Shown: positions 23,886-30,564 of the stretch, one piece after another
Numbering within the stretch: position 1 is the first letter of the stretch
Layout: each line of letters begins with the position of its first letter
Source: SSF53 sp036170535
GTDB lineage: Bacteria; Spirochaetota; Leptospiria; Leptospirales; Leptonemataceae
Reading direction: 5' to 3'
Length of the DNA: 30,564 nucleotides
Assembly: GCA_036170535.1 (NCBI GenBank)
Contig: JAVHPJ010000189.1
Location: 1-30,564, forward strand
The notes under the pieces: model-generated
Seen by the model: the letters and a program-made list of their open reading frames with translations, nothing else
Told to the model about the DNA's origin: nothing
Database searches by the model: none
Position numbers and translations under genes: made by a program

Positions 23886-26800
23886 GCGCCGATCGCTCCG
23901 TACGCCCCGCCGCCCGGCGTCGCGATTTCTACTGCATCGCCCGCTTCCGCCAGGAACTCGGCGCACGAGTCCAGCGCTACAATCTCGCCGTCGCGTTTGA
24001 GCCACCGGTTTAAGCCGGGCGCCCCGTCGTCGCCGCCGGCCAGCCCGCGCGGCGCCATCTGACGATTGCTGGAGAGAATCGAAACCTGCATGGGTCGGTG
24101 GAAGCGAATGCGCCGCAGCGCTCCGTCGCCGCCCGGATGCCGTCCTACGCCGCCGCTGCCGGCGCGAACGGAAAACTCCTCTAACAGAACCGGAAAGCGT
24201 TCTTCCAGAATTTCCGGGTCCGTGAGTCGCGAGTTGGTCATGTGCGTTTGCACAACCGCGCAGCCGGAAAAATCCGGGCCTGCGCCCGAGCCGCCGCAAA
24301 TCGTCTCGTAGTATTGATCGCGCGCATCGCCAAAACTGAGATTGTTCATGGTGCCCTGGGACGCGGCCATTTCACCCAGGGCGAGAAAAATCGCATCCAC
24401 AACCGCCTGCGAGGTTTCGACATTTCCGGCGACGACCGCTGCGGGAAAGCGCGGATTCAAAAAACAATCTTCCGGCAGGACCAGGTCCACTGGGTCAAAA
24501 AAACCGGCGTTAAGCGGAATCGCTTCTGCGACGAGGACGCGCAATGCGTAAAGAATCGCCGCGCGGACTACCGACGCGGGCGCATTAAAGTTGCCCGGAT
24601 CCTGCGGCGAACTGCCGGTGAAATCAAAGCGAATGCGTTCGTTGGTAAGATCGATTGCGACCGCAAGACGAATCCGACGATCGCCATCGAGTTCCAGGTC
24701 GACTTCGCCGGAGCGCAACTGCCGGAGTTTTCGCCGCACGGACGCGGCGGCGTTCGCTTCGCAGGCGCGCATCATCGCCGTTACTTCGTCGGCGCCGTAG
24801 CGCTGCGCCGCTTGCCGCAGCAGCTGCGCGCCGCGTTCGTTCGCCGCCAGTTGGGCCGCCAGATCGCTCAGATTGCGGTCTACGTCGCGCGAGGGAAATT
24901 CGCCGCTGGCAAACAGCTCGCGCGCGGCGGACTCGAGCAGGAGCCCGTTGCGCCGCACGAGCGTCGGCTGAATCAGCGCGCCTTCCTCGTGAATGCTGCG
25001 ACTGTGCGCCGGCATCGAGCCCGGCGTAATCCCGCCTATATCGGCGTGATGACCGCGGGCCGCGCAAAAGAAGCGCGCGTGCAAGTCGTCGCCCGTAAAC
25101 ACAGGCGTTACCACCGTAATATCCGGCAGATGGGTGCCGCCATCGTACGGATTATTCAGAATGTACGCGTCGCCATGACGCAGTGTATCGCCCGCGACGC
25201 GCATGACGGTCGCGACGCTGTCACCCATGGAGCCCAGATGCACCGGGATGTGCGGCGCATTGGCGACCAGACGACCGCGTTCGTCGAAAATCGCGCAGGA
25301 GAAGTCGAGACGTTCTTTTATGTTGACGGAAAAACTCGTCCGTTGCAGCGCCACGCCCATTTCTTCGGCGATGGATTGAAAAATATTCTGAAAGAGCGTG
25401 AGCTTCACGGGAAACTCAAGACGCGTCGGATGCTCCGCGGCGCGCGGCGCGCGGCGCGTCAGTCGCAAGAGACCGCCGGCCTCGACGCGCGCCGACCAGT
25501 CGGGCGCGAGATAGACCGTGTCGCTTTCCGACGCAAGCAGCGCGGGGCCGGCGATCTCCATGCCGGGGGCCAGGCTGGAACGCAAATACACCGGCGTTTC
25601 GCGGCGCATGGCGCCGTCATGAATGGCGCGGGTCGTTTGAGGAGCGGCCGGCGCCGGCATGGAGTCGTTCGCGGGTTCGCTTTGCCGCCAGGAATCGTGG
25701 AGCGCGCCGGGTGAAGGGCGCCATGCCTCAACTTCCAGGCGATCGACCATAAGTGCGGCGTCCGGCCGCAAAAAACCAAAGAGGCGGCGATGGGCGCTTT
25801 CGAAGGCGCTTTGCATTTCACGGAGGCTTCCCGCTTCCACTGCGATCGCCGCGTCGGCCCCGGCGTAGCGCAGGCGCATGCGCCGCGCGAAGTCGGGCAT
25901 CGCCGCGGAAACGTCGCCCGTCCGGGCGGACGCTGCGCGCTCGAGTTCCCGCCAGACCGCGTCCAGTTGCCCGGGATCGGCCCCGGCAAGCGGCGCGCCA
26001 ATGTAACGTTCCGCAATTGCGCGCAGTTTCGCCTGGCCCATGCCGTAGGCCGAGAGCAGACCGGCGAGCGGATCGAGCAAAATTTCGCTTATGTTCAGTT
26101 CCTCCGCCAGCGCGCACGCATGTTGGCCGCCCGCGCCGCCAAAGGCGAGCAGAACGTGATCGGCGGGATCGCGCCCGCGTTGCAGGGAAATTCGGCGCAC
26201 CGCCTGGGCCATGGTTTGCACGGCGACGCGCACAAAACCCGCCGCCAGATCTTCCGCAGCGAGCGCAGTCGTGTCGGGCGGCAGTGTTTGCGCGAGCTTG
26301 CGAAAGGCCTGGTCCAGTGCGGTAACCGCCAGCGGTTGGTCGCCGCTTGCGCCGGCGATGCGCGGGAAAAAATCCGCCTGGATGCGGCCCAAAAAAACGT
26401 TTGCATCGGTCAGTGTTAAGGGACCGCCGCGGCCGTAACAAAGCGGCCCGGGAGCTGCGCCCGCGGACTCAGGTCCGACCAGCAGTCGTCCATCGAGAGT
26501 GCGCAAGACTGAACCGCCGCCGGCCGCAACCGTGTATATTTCGAGCGCTGGATTCTGCAGTCGAACTCCGGCGATTTCGTACTCTTCCCGACGTTCAAGT
26601 TCGCCCGCGTAGCGCCAGACGTCCGTGGACGTTCCACCCATATCAAAACCGATCAAGCGCGCCCTGGCGCTGCGCAGCCCGACCGCGACGCCGCCGTTGA
26701 CGCCGCCCGCCGGCCCTGAGAGGAGGCTGTCTTTGCCGCGAAATCCCGCGACCGGGGCCAGGCCGCCGTTGGATTGCATAAAAAGAATCGGGACTCCCGG

Positions 26801-27508
26801 CAGGGCGCGTTCCAGCGCATCCGCATACGCGCGCACCGGCGGACTCAGGTGCGCATCGAGCACGGCGGTATCGCCGCGGCGGACCAGTTTGATGAGCGGG
26901 CTGGCGCGATGTGAGAGACTGATTTCCGTAAAGCCCGCGTCGCGTGCGAGTTCTTCCAGCCGCAGTTCGTGCTCGGGATTGCGAAACGAAAAAAGCAAGA
27001 CGATCGCGCACGCCTTGAGCCCCCTGGCGCGCGCGCGTTCGAGCGCCAACTGCGCGCTCGATTCATTCAGCGCGTGCAGCACGTCGCCGTTGGCGAGCAG
27101 GCGTTCGTCAATTTCGTGAACAAACGAATACAATGCACGCGGCGGACAAATCTCGCGTGCGAAAATATCGGGACGATTCTGGTAGCCGATGCGCAACGCA
27201 TCGCGAAAGCCGCGCGTGATAAACAGCGCGACCGGTTCGCCGGTATGCTCAAGGAGCGCATTTGTGCCGACCGTCGTGCCGACGCGCAGCTCGCGAATGC
27301 GCTCCGCCGGCAGGGGCGCGTCGCGCGCGATTTGCAGGAGGTCGGCGATGCCGACCAGAGTCGGGTCGACCGACCCTTGCGGATCGACCGAGAGGAGTTT
27401 TCGGGCATGCAGTCGACCCGCTGGATCGACGCCGATCAGGTCTGTAAAAGTGCCTCCGCGATCGATCCAGAAACTCCACTGGCCGGAAGCGTTGGCGGAC
27501 GCGCGCAT
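23873..27508 (-). CDS. 5-oxoprolinase / hydantoinase, fused A and B subunits
   Basis: A 1211-residue protein. The N-terminal 670 residues are the HyuA/OplaH ATPase half, beginning FWIDRGGTFTDLIGV (GGTFTD at 18-23) with GTTVGTNALLEHTG, FDMGGTSTDVWR and LLAFGGAGGQHACALAEEL. From about 695 the HyuB half follows (LTLFQNIFQSIAEEMGVALQ, LVANAPHIPVHLGSMGD, DAYILNNPYDGGTHLPDITV, CAARGHHADIGG). The size and order match ATP-dependent 5-oxoprolinase, which opens pyroglutamate to glutamate. Hydantoin, N-methylhydantoin or acetophenone-type substrates are alternatives in this superfamily. ATG 27508 is used although no Shine-Dalgarno is visible; the frame is open to 27862 but would run over the divergent gene. 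The substrate is uncertain; the family is sure. Confidence 0.93.
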   Translation of the reverse strand: MRASANASGQWSFWIDRGGTFTDLIGVDPAGRLHARKLLSVDPQGSVDPTLVGIADLLQIARDAPLPAERIRELRVGTTVGTNALLEHTGEPVALFITRGFRDALRIGYQNRPDIFAREICPPRALYSFVHEIDERLLANGDVLHALNESSAQLALERARARGLKACAIVLLFSFRNPEHELRLEELARDAGFTEISLSHRASPLIKLVRRGDTAVLDAHLSPPVRAYADALERALPGVPILFMQSNGGLAPVAGFRGKDSLLSGPAGGVNGGVAVGLRSARARLIGFDMGGTSTDVWRYAGELERREEYEIAGVRLQNPALEIYTVAAGGGSVLRTLDGRLLVGPESAGAAPGPLCYGRGGPLTLTDANVFLGRIQADFFPRIAGASGDQPLAVTALDQAFRKLAQTLPPDTTALAAEDLAAGFVRVAVQTMAQAVRRISLQRGRDPADHVLLAFGGAGGQHACALAEELNISEILLDPLAGLLSAYGMGQAKLRAIAERYIGAPLAGADPGQLDAVWRELERAASARTGDVSAAMPDFARRMRLRYAGADAAIAVEAGSLREMQSAFESAHRRLFGFLRPDAALMVDRLEVEAWRPSPGALHDSWRQSEPANDSMPAPAAPQTTRAIHDGAMRRETPVYLRSSLAPGMEIAGPALLASESDTVYLAPDWSARVEAGGLLRLTRRAPRAAEHPTRLEFPVKLTLFQNIFQSIAEEMGVALQRTSFSVNIKERLDFSCAIFDERGRLVANAPHIPVHLGSMGDSVATVMRVAGDTLRHGDAYILNNPYDGGTHLPDITVVTPVFTGDDLHARFFCAARGHHADIGGITPGSMPAHSRSIHEEGALIQPTLVRRNGLLLESAARELFASGEFPSRDVDRNLSDLAAQLAANERGAQLLRQAAQRYGADEVTAMMRACEANAAASVRRKLRQLRSGEVDLELDGDRRIRLAVAIDLTNERIRFDFTGSSPQDPGNFNAPASVVRAAILYALRVLVAEAIPLNAGFFDPVDLVLPEDCFLNPRFPAAVVAGNVETSQAVVDAIFLALGEMAASQGTMNNLSFGDARDQYYETICGGSGAGPDFSGCAVVQTHMTNSRLTDPEILEERFPVLLEEFSVRAGSGGVGRHPGGDGALRRIRFHRPMQVSILSSNRQMAPRGLAGGDDGAPGLNRWLKRDGEIVALDSCAEFLAEAGDAVEIATPGGGAYGAIGANRS

Positions 27509-27556
27509 GTTGACTGGATGCGACGGCGTCGGCGCAAAGCGGTCAAACAGAATGAG

Positions 27557-27581
27557 CGCGCGATTCGATATTTTTCGCGCG
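27557..27581. promoter_or_regulatory. Inverted repeat in divergent intergenic region
   Basis: CGCGCGA (27557-27563) and TCGCGCG (27575-27581) are perfect inverted 7-mers around the A+T-rich TTCGATATTTT. The site lies midway between the divergent 5-oxoprolinase and metallo-hydrolase starts, where an operator could control both. CG-rich 7-mers are common in this genome, so chance is possible. Confidence 0.35.
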
Positions 27582-27615
27582 ACCGAGCGCCCGGGACTTG
27601 CTTGTTTCGACAGGA

Positions 27616-28773
27616 ATGCCAAAAAGTTTTGGAAAGAAAGCCCAGGGCGCACGGTTGGAGCGCATGCTCGCCTCGCCGCTCTGGCGCGACGGTCAGTTTC
27701 GCAACATACATCCGATGTTGCCGGGTCTGCGCAGCGGGGTATCGCCGGGCGTGCGGGAATTCCTCTGCGGGGGCGAGCGGCGCACTCCGGGACTCGAACT
27801 GCCCATCGAAAATCCACGCGAGGCCTGGCGTACGGCGCCGCAGTCCGGCCTGCGCGCGACATGGCTGGGTCATTCCACCGTCTTGATTGAAATCGACGGC
27901 GCGCGTTTGCTTACCGATCCCGTGTTCGGCAAGCGCGCTTCGCCGGTGAGCCTCGCCGGACCGCGCCGTTTCCATCCGCCGCCCGCGGCGCTAGCCGAAA
28001 TTCCCGAGATCGACGCCGTGCTTATTTCGCACGATCACTACGACCATCTGGACTATCCGACGATCAAGGGTATGTTGCATTCGCCGGTTCCCTTTATTAC
28101 GAGTCTGGGCGTGGGCGCGCATCTGGAGGCCTGGGGCGTTGCGCCCGAGCGCATTACGGAGCTTGACTGGTGGGAGTCGACGACGCTGCCGCAAAATGGA
28201 GTCCGTATAACGGCGACCCCGTCTCAGCATTTTTCCGGTCGCGGTCCGGGTCAGGGCAACTCAACTTTGTGGTCTTCCTTTTCCATCCAGGGCGAGCGGC
28301 GCTCTGTGTTCTTCAGCGGCGATACCGGACTGACCACGCAGTACAAGGAAATTCGCGAACGCATGGGCGAGTTTGATCTCGTGATGCTTGAGATCGGCGC
28401 CTATCATCCGTCGTGGGGTTCGATTCATCTGGGTCCTCAAAACGCGCTCACGGCCTTCGAGATGCTGGGCGGCAAGCGCTTATTGCCGGTGCACTGGAGC
28501 ACGTTTAATCTGGCGATGCACAGTTGGGACGATCCCGCCGAGACTCTGCTCCGGCTCGCGCCGGCCGCCGAACGCCTGCTCATGCCGCGGCTGGGCGCCG
28601 CCAGTGAACCGGCGCAGGTCGACGCGCCTGATGCGTGGTGGCGGAAGATCGCCGACGAAGAGCGTCGCGTGGCGGCGAAAAGGCGAAAATCCGCGCGCGA
28701 TGAGCGTGAAGAAGACGCCGCCGCGCCTGAAAGCGTAACTGGCGTGGACGGTCTCCAGATGCCGCTCGATTGA
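27616..28773 (+). CDS. Metallo-beta-lactamase-fold hydrolase, NAPE-PLD/UlaG-like
   Basis: A 385-residue protein. The core begins ATWLGHSTVLIEIDGARLLTD, the usual opening of the NAPE-PLD/UlaG group. The zinc motif HxHxDH is intact (LISHDHYDHLDYPT). Later ligands are in SQHFSGRG, FFSGDTGLTTQYKEI and LLPVHWSTFNLAMHSW. The N-terminal part (LWRDGQFRNIHPM) also matches this group. Relatives hydrolyse phosphodiesters such as N-acyl phosphatidylethanolamine. The last 45 residues are a charged, disordered tail. The ATG at 27616 is adopted; an ATG at 27664 with GGAG just before it is a possible shorter start. It is divergent from 5-oxoprolinase. Confidence 0.9.
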   Translation: MPKSFGKKAQGARLERMLASPLWRDGQFRNIHPMLPGLRSGVSPGVREFLCGGERRTPGLELPIENPREAWRTAPQSGLRATWLGHSTVLIEIDGARLLTDPVFGKRASPVSLAGPRRFHPPPAALAEIPEIDAVLISHDHYDHLDYPTIKGMLHSPVPFITSLGVGAHLEAWGVAPERITELDWWESTTLPQNGVRITATPSQHFSGRGPGQGNSTLWSSFSIQGERRSVFFSGDTGLTTQYKEIRERMGEFDLVMLEIGAYHPSWGSIHLGPQNALTAFEMLGGKRLLPVHWSTFNLAMHSWDDPAETLLRLAPAAERLLMPRLGAASEPAQVDAPDAWWRKIADEERRVAAKRRKSARDEREEDAAAPESVTGVDGLQMPLD

Positions 28774-28967
28774 GCGACGGGCCTGCGCGCCAGCAAAAGC
28801 AAAGTGTCGCCAGCGGCTTCAAAACTGGCTGCATCTCCGGCGTTTAATTCCATTGGCGCGCCGCTCGCTTCGCCCGCAAGCTTCCGGTAACATCCATCTT
28901 TACTGAGATTCTTTCGTCAGTCATTAAGGCGCTATGCTTTCGGCCCTGCTCGGGTACGCGCCGTCTT

Positions 28968-30323
28968 ATGCGCAGTTTGATCGTATTGTTGTGTTTGGTT
29001 CCGTCGGGTTTTTTCGGCGCGGCCTGTCTGGACTCGCGGTGTTCGATCGCCGATGCAAGCTGTTCGGCGGTCGGCGTCCTGAGTTTTGGCGCCCTGTCGC
29101 CATTGACGCGCAGCGTCGTCAGCGGCGCGGGCGCCACGCATACCTGCTTTATTTTCGAAAGCGGTCTTTTGCGCTGCTGGGGCGCCGGCGACAGCGGGCG
29201 ACTGGGATACGGCGCCACAACGAACGTGAGCGACGGCTCGGGCCCGTCGATCCAGTCGGCGGCGCGGGTCCCGATTGGCAGCGGGCTCGCCACGGTCCGG
29301 CTGGGCTTTCAGCACTCCTGCGCGCTGTACCAGGACGGTTCTGTACGTTGCTGGGGCGCGAGTACGAGCGGGCAGCTTGGCCTGAACAACACAAGCGCAG
29401 TCGGCGATGGCGCGGGTCCGGGGATTCTGGATGTGGGCCCGGCATTGGTTGGCGGACCCGTCGCGGAACTCAGCGCCATGGACCACGTCTGCGCGGTACT
29501 CAGCGGCGGGACGCTGCGTTGCTGGGGCTTTGGCGGGGGCGGTAATCTGGGTTACAACGACACGGCGGATCGCGCCAACGGAATTGGTCCGTCTATTCTC
29601 GCCTCCGGCGATGTTCCTGTCGGGGCGCCGGTCCGTAGCGTTGCCGCGGGCGGCACGCATACTTGCGCCTTGCTTGAAAGCGGCGCCGTGCGCTGCTGGG
29701 GCGCCGGCGGCTTTGGCCGACTGGGCTACGACAATACGAACGATGTCGGCGACGGAATCGGCCCGAGCATCACGGCGGCCGGGGATGTTCCCGTAGGCGC
29801 AGCGGCGAAGCAGGTTGTCTCCGGCAACCTGCACAATTGTGCACTGCTGGAAAACGGCGCGGTGCGCTGCTGGGGTTCGGGCGGTTCCGGGCAAATGGGC
29901 AATGATTCCGCGGGCAACGTGGGCGACGGCGGCGGGCTCTCGATCATTGCGGCGGGCGATGTCCCGCTCGGGGCGCCCGCGCAGGCGCTAGCCGCCGGCC
30001 AGGATCACGTGTGCGCGTTGCTGGTATCCGGCGCCGTGCGGTGTTGGGGCGCAAACTCGTACGGGCAATTGGGTTACAACAACACCGCGAACGTGGGCGA
30101 CGGGGTGGGTCCCTCCATAATCGCCGCCGGGGATGTGCCGCTGGGCGGCGCAGCTGTGCAGATCGCCGTCGGCGCCTTCCATAGCTGCGCGCTGATGGCG
30201 GATCGCGCGCTGTATTGCTGGGGACGCAACTCCACGGGGCAGCTGGGCTACAACAATGTAGAGAACGTCGGCGACGGGAGCGGTCCGTCGATCCTTGCCG
30301 CCGGCCCCGTGCCGTACGAATAA
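28968..30323 (+). CDS. RCC1-repeat (beta-propeller) lipoprotein
   Basis: A 451-residue exported protein. Residues 1-20 are a lipoprotein signal (VPSGFFGAAC, Cys20). After a 37-residue Cys- and Ser-containing linker come seven RCC1-type repeats of 58 residues (second 57, last cut at 47) from residue 58 to the end. Each repeat has an HxCA strand, RCWG, a GQLGYNNT-like turn, GDGxGPSI and AGDVP. Seven blades predict a closed propeller. Almost every repeat has two Cys ten residues apart, which suggests a disulfide per blade outside the cytoplasm. Such proteins are surface or periplasmic binding scaffolds; the partner is unknown. A 194-base region lies upstream with no clear promoter. It converges with the sterol desaturase gene seven bases apart. 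Confidence 0.9.
   Translation: MRSLIVLLCLVPSGFFGAACLDSRCSIADASCSAVGVLSFGALSPLTRSVVSGAGATHTCFIFESGLLRCWGAGDSGRLGYGATTNVSDGSGPSIQSAARVPIGSGLATVRLGFQHSCALYQDGSVRCWGASTSGQLGLNNTSAVGDGAGPGILDVGPALVGGPVAELSAMDHVCAVLSGGTLRCWGFGGGGNLGYNDTADRANGIGPSILASGDVPVGAPVRSVAAGGTHTCALLESGAVRCWGAGGFGRLGYDNTNDVGDGIGPSITAAGDVPVGAAAKQVVSGNLHNCALLENGAVRCWGSGGSGQMGNDSAGNVGDGGGLSIIAAGDVPLGAPAQALAAGQDHVCALLVSGAVRCWGANSYGQLGYNNTANVGDGVGPSIIAAGDVPLGGAAVQIAVGAFHSCALMADRALYCWGRNSTGQLGYNNVENVGDGSGPSILAAGPVPYE
29139..30320 (+). repeat. Seven tandem ~174-bp repeats inside the RCC1 gene
   Basis: Coding repeats begin at about 29139, 29313, 29484, 29658, 29832, 30006 and 30180. Units 4 to 6 are the most alike (GDGxGxSIxAAGDVP kept); units 1 and 2 are the most diverged. 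The period is 174 bases, or 171 for unit 2. The gradient suggests expansion from the middle or 3' side of the gene. Confidence 0.85.
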
Positions 30324-30330
30324 GCAACGC

Positions 30331-30564
30331 CTATTCGTGGACGAGTTCGTCCTTCACAGCGACGCGCTTGCGTTCGGTTACGGCGTCGTAGGTCGCGTCG
30401 TAATCGGCATGATTGGTGCCGAGCCAGCGGTCCCACCAGTTAAAATAGAGTCCGTAGTTGCAATGTACGCGACGATGGTGCATGTTGTGATGTACGGAAG
30501 TATTCATGATCTTGCCGCCGATGCCGCGCGTGAAACCGCGCGGAAAGAGCTCATAGCCCAGATG
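30331..30564 (-). CDS. Sterol desaturase / fatty acid hydroxylase family, C-terminal part
   Basis: The reverse strand is open from the right edge to TAG at 30331 (77 residues). It shows the final histidine box of the membrane di-iron hydroxylases (VHHNMHH), followed by the typical NYGLYFNWWDRWLGTNHADY ending and a charged tail. The family inserts oxygen or a double bond into sterols or lipid chains at the membrane. The N-terminal helices and other His boxes lie outside the window. The short distance to the RCC1 stop (seven bases) leaves no room for a normal terminator between the convergent genes. Confidence 0.9.
   Translation of the reverse strand, partial: HLGYELFPRGFTRGIGGKIMNTSVHHNMHHRRVHCNYGLYFNWWDRWLGTNHADYDATYDAVTERKRVAVKDELVHE

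Noticed and set aside
24242..25714. 490-residue open frame on the plus strand opposite the 5-oxoprolinase gene
   Set aside because: It lies fully inside a well-conserved gene on the other strand, and its protein is Arg/His-rich without recognisable motifs.
29139..30320. Regular repeats considered as a CRISPR array or satellite
   Set aside because: The period is 174 bases, the frame stays open throughout, and the repeats translate to RCC1 blades; there are no short palindromic repeats with unique spacers.

Overview
The window is about 30.6 kb of G+C-rich bacterial chromosome, densely packed with genes on both strands. The best lineage evidence is the citramalate synthase (14365-15909), which I recognise as the Leptospira type, with the residues that make that enzyme pyruvate-specific conserved. 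HflX carries an N-terminal region that I recall from leptospiral homologues. A PilJ-type chemoreceptor, a 7TMR-DISM hybrid kinase and several lipoproteins also fit a free-living spirochaete of the order Leptospirales. The base composition is clearly higher in G+C than I would expect for Leptospira itself, so an uncultured or deep-branching relative is likely. This assignment is inference from protein recognition, not from a marker gene.

Layout. 1-592 (-): 3' part of an unknown membrane-anchored protein behind a good promoter. 784-4638 (-): a C-terminal J-domain protein, the ribosome GTPase HflX (apparently with an AUC start), and a membrane protein whose frame runs into a small helix-hairpin-helix protein. 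4705-6588 (+): SPOR-domain membrane protein, terminator, HU-like protein with a lysine-rich tail, and a bactofilin. 6579-10811 (-): MFS exporter, M28 peptidase-PDZ lipoprotein and DusA as a compact operon. 10894-11712 (+): an orphan GHKL-like protein with a changed ATP-binding motif. 11779-15909 (-): PilJ-type chemoreceptor, then a TSUP permease and cimA coupled by a GTGA overlap. 16102-19463 (+): polysaccharide deacetylase and hybrid histidine kinase. 19506-20573 (-): exported TPR protein, divergent from two tandem CsgG-like lipoprotein genes (20723-22532, +). 22577-22945 (-): small four-helix membrane protein. 23046-23840 (+): NRDE/TANGO2 protein. 23873-27508 (-): fused 5-oxoprolinase. 27616-28773 (+): NAPE-PLD/UlaG-like metallo-hydrolase. 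28968-30323 (+): RCC1-repeat lipoprotein. 30331-30564 (-): C-terminus of a sterol desaturase-type enzyme.

Themes. Envelope and cell-shape functions dominate (SPOR, bactofilin, deacetylase, CsgG-like lipoproteins, secreted TPR and RCC1 proteins), mixed with sensory proteins and housekeeping enzymes. No gene-free stretch exceeds 300 bases; the longest is 5443-5705, which holds a terminator and the HU leader. I saw no rRNA, tRNA, CRISPR array, insertion sequence, integrase or phage gene. The most promising little-described pieces are the TPR/CsgG-like lipoprotein cluster, the orphan GHKL-like protein, the AUC start of HflX, and the membrane/helix-hairpin-helix frame fusion.
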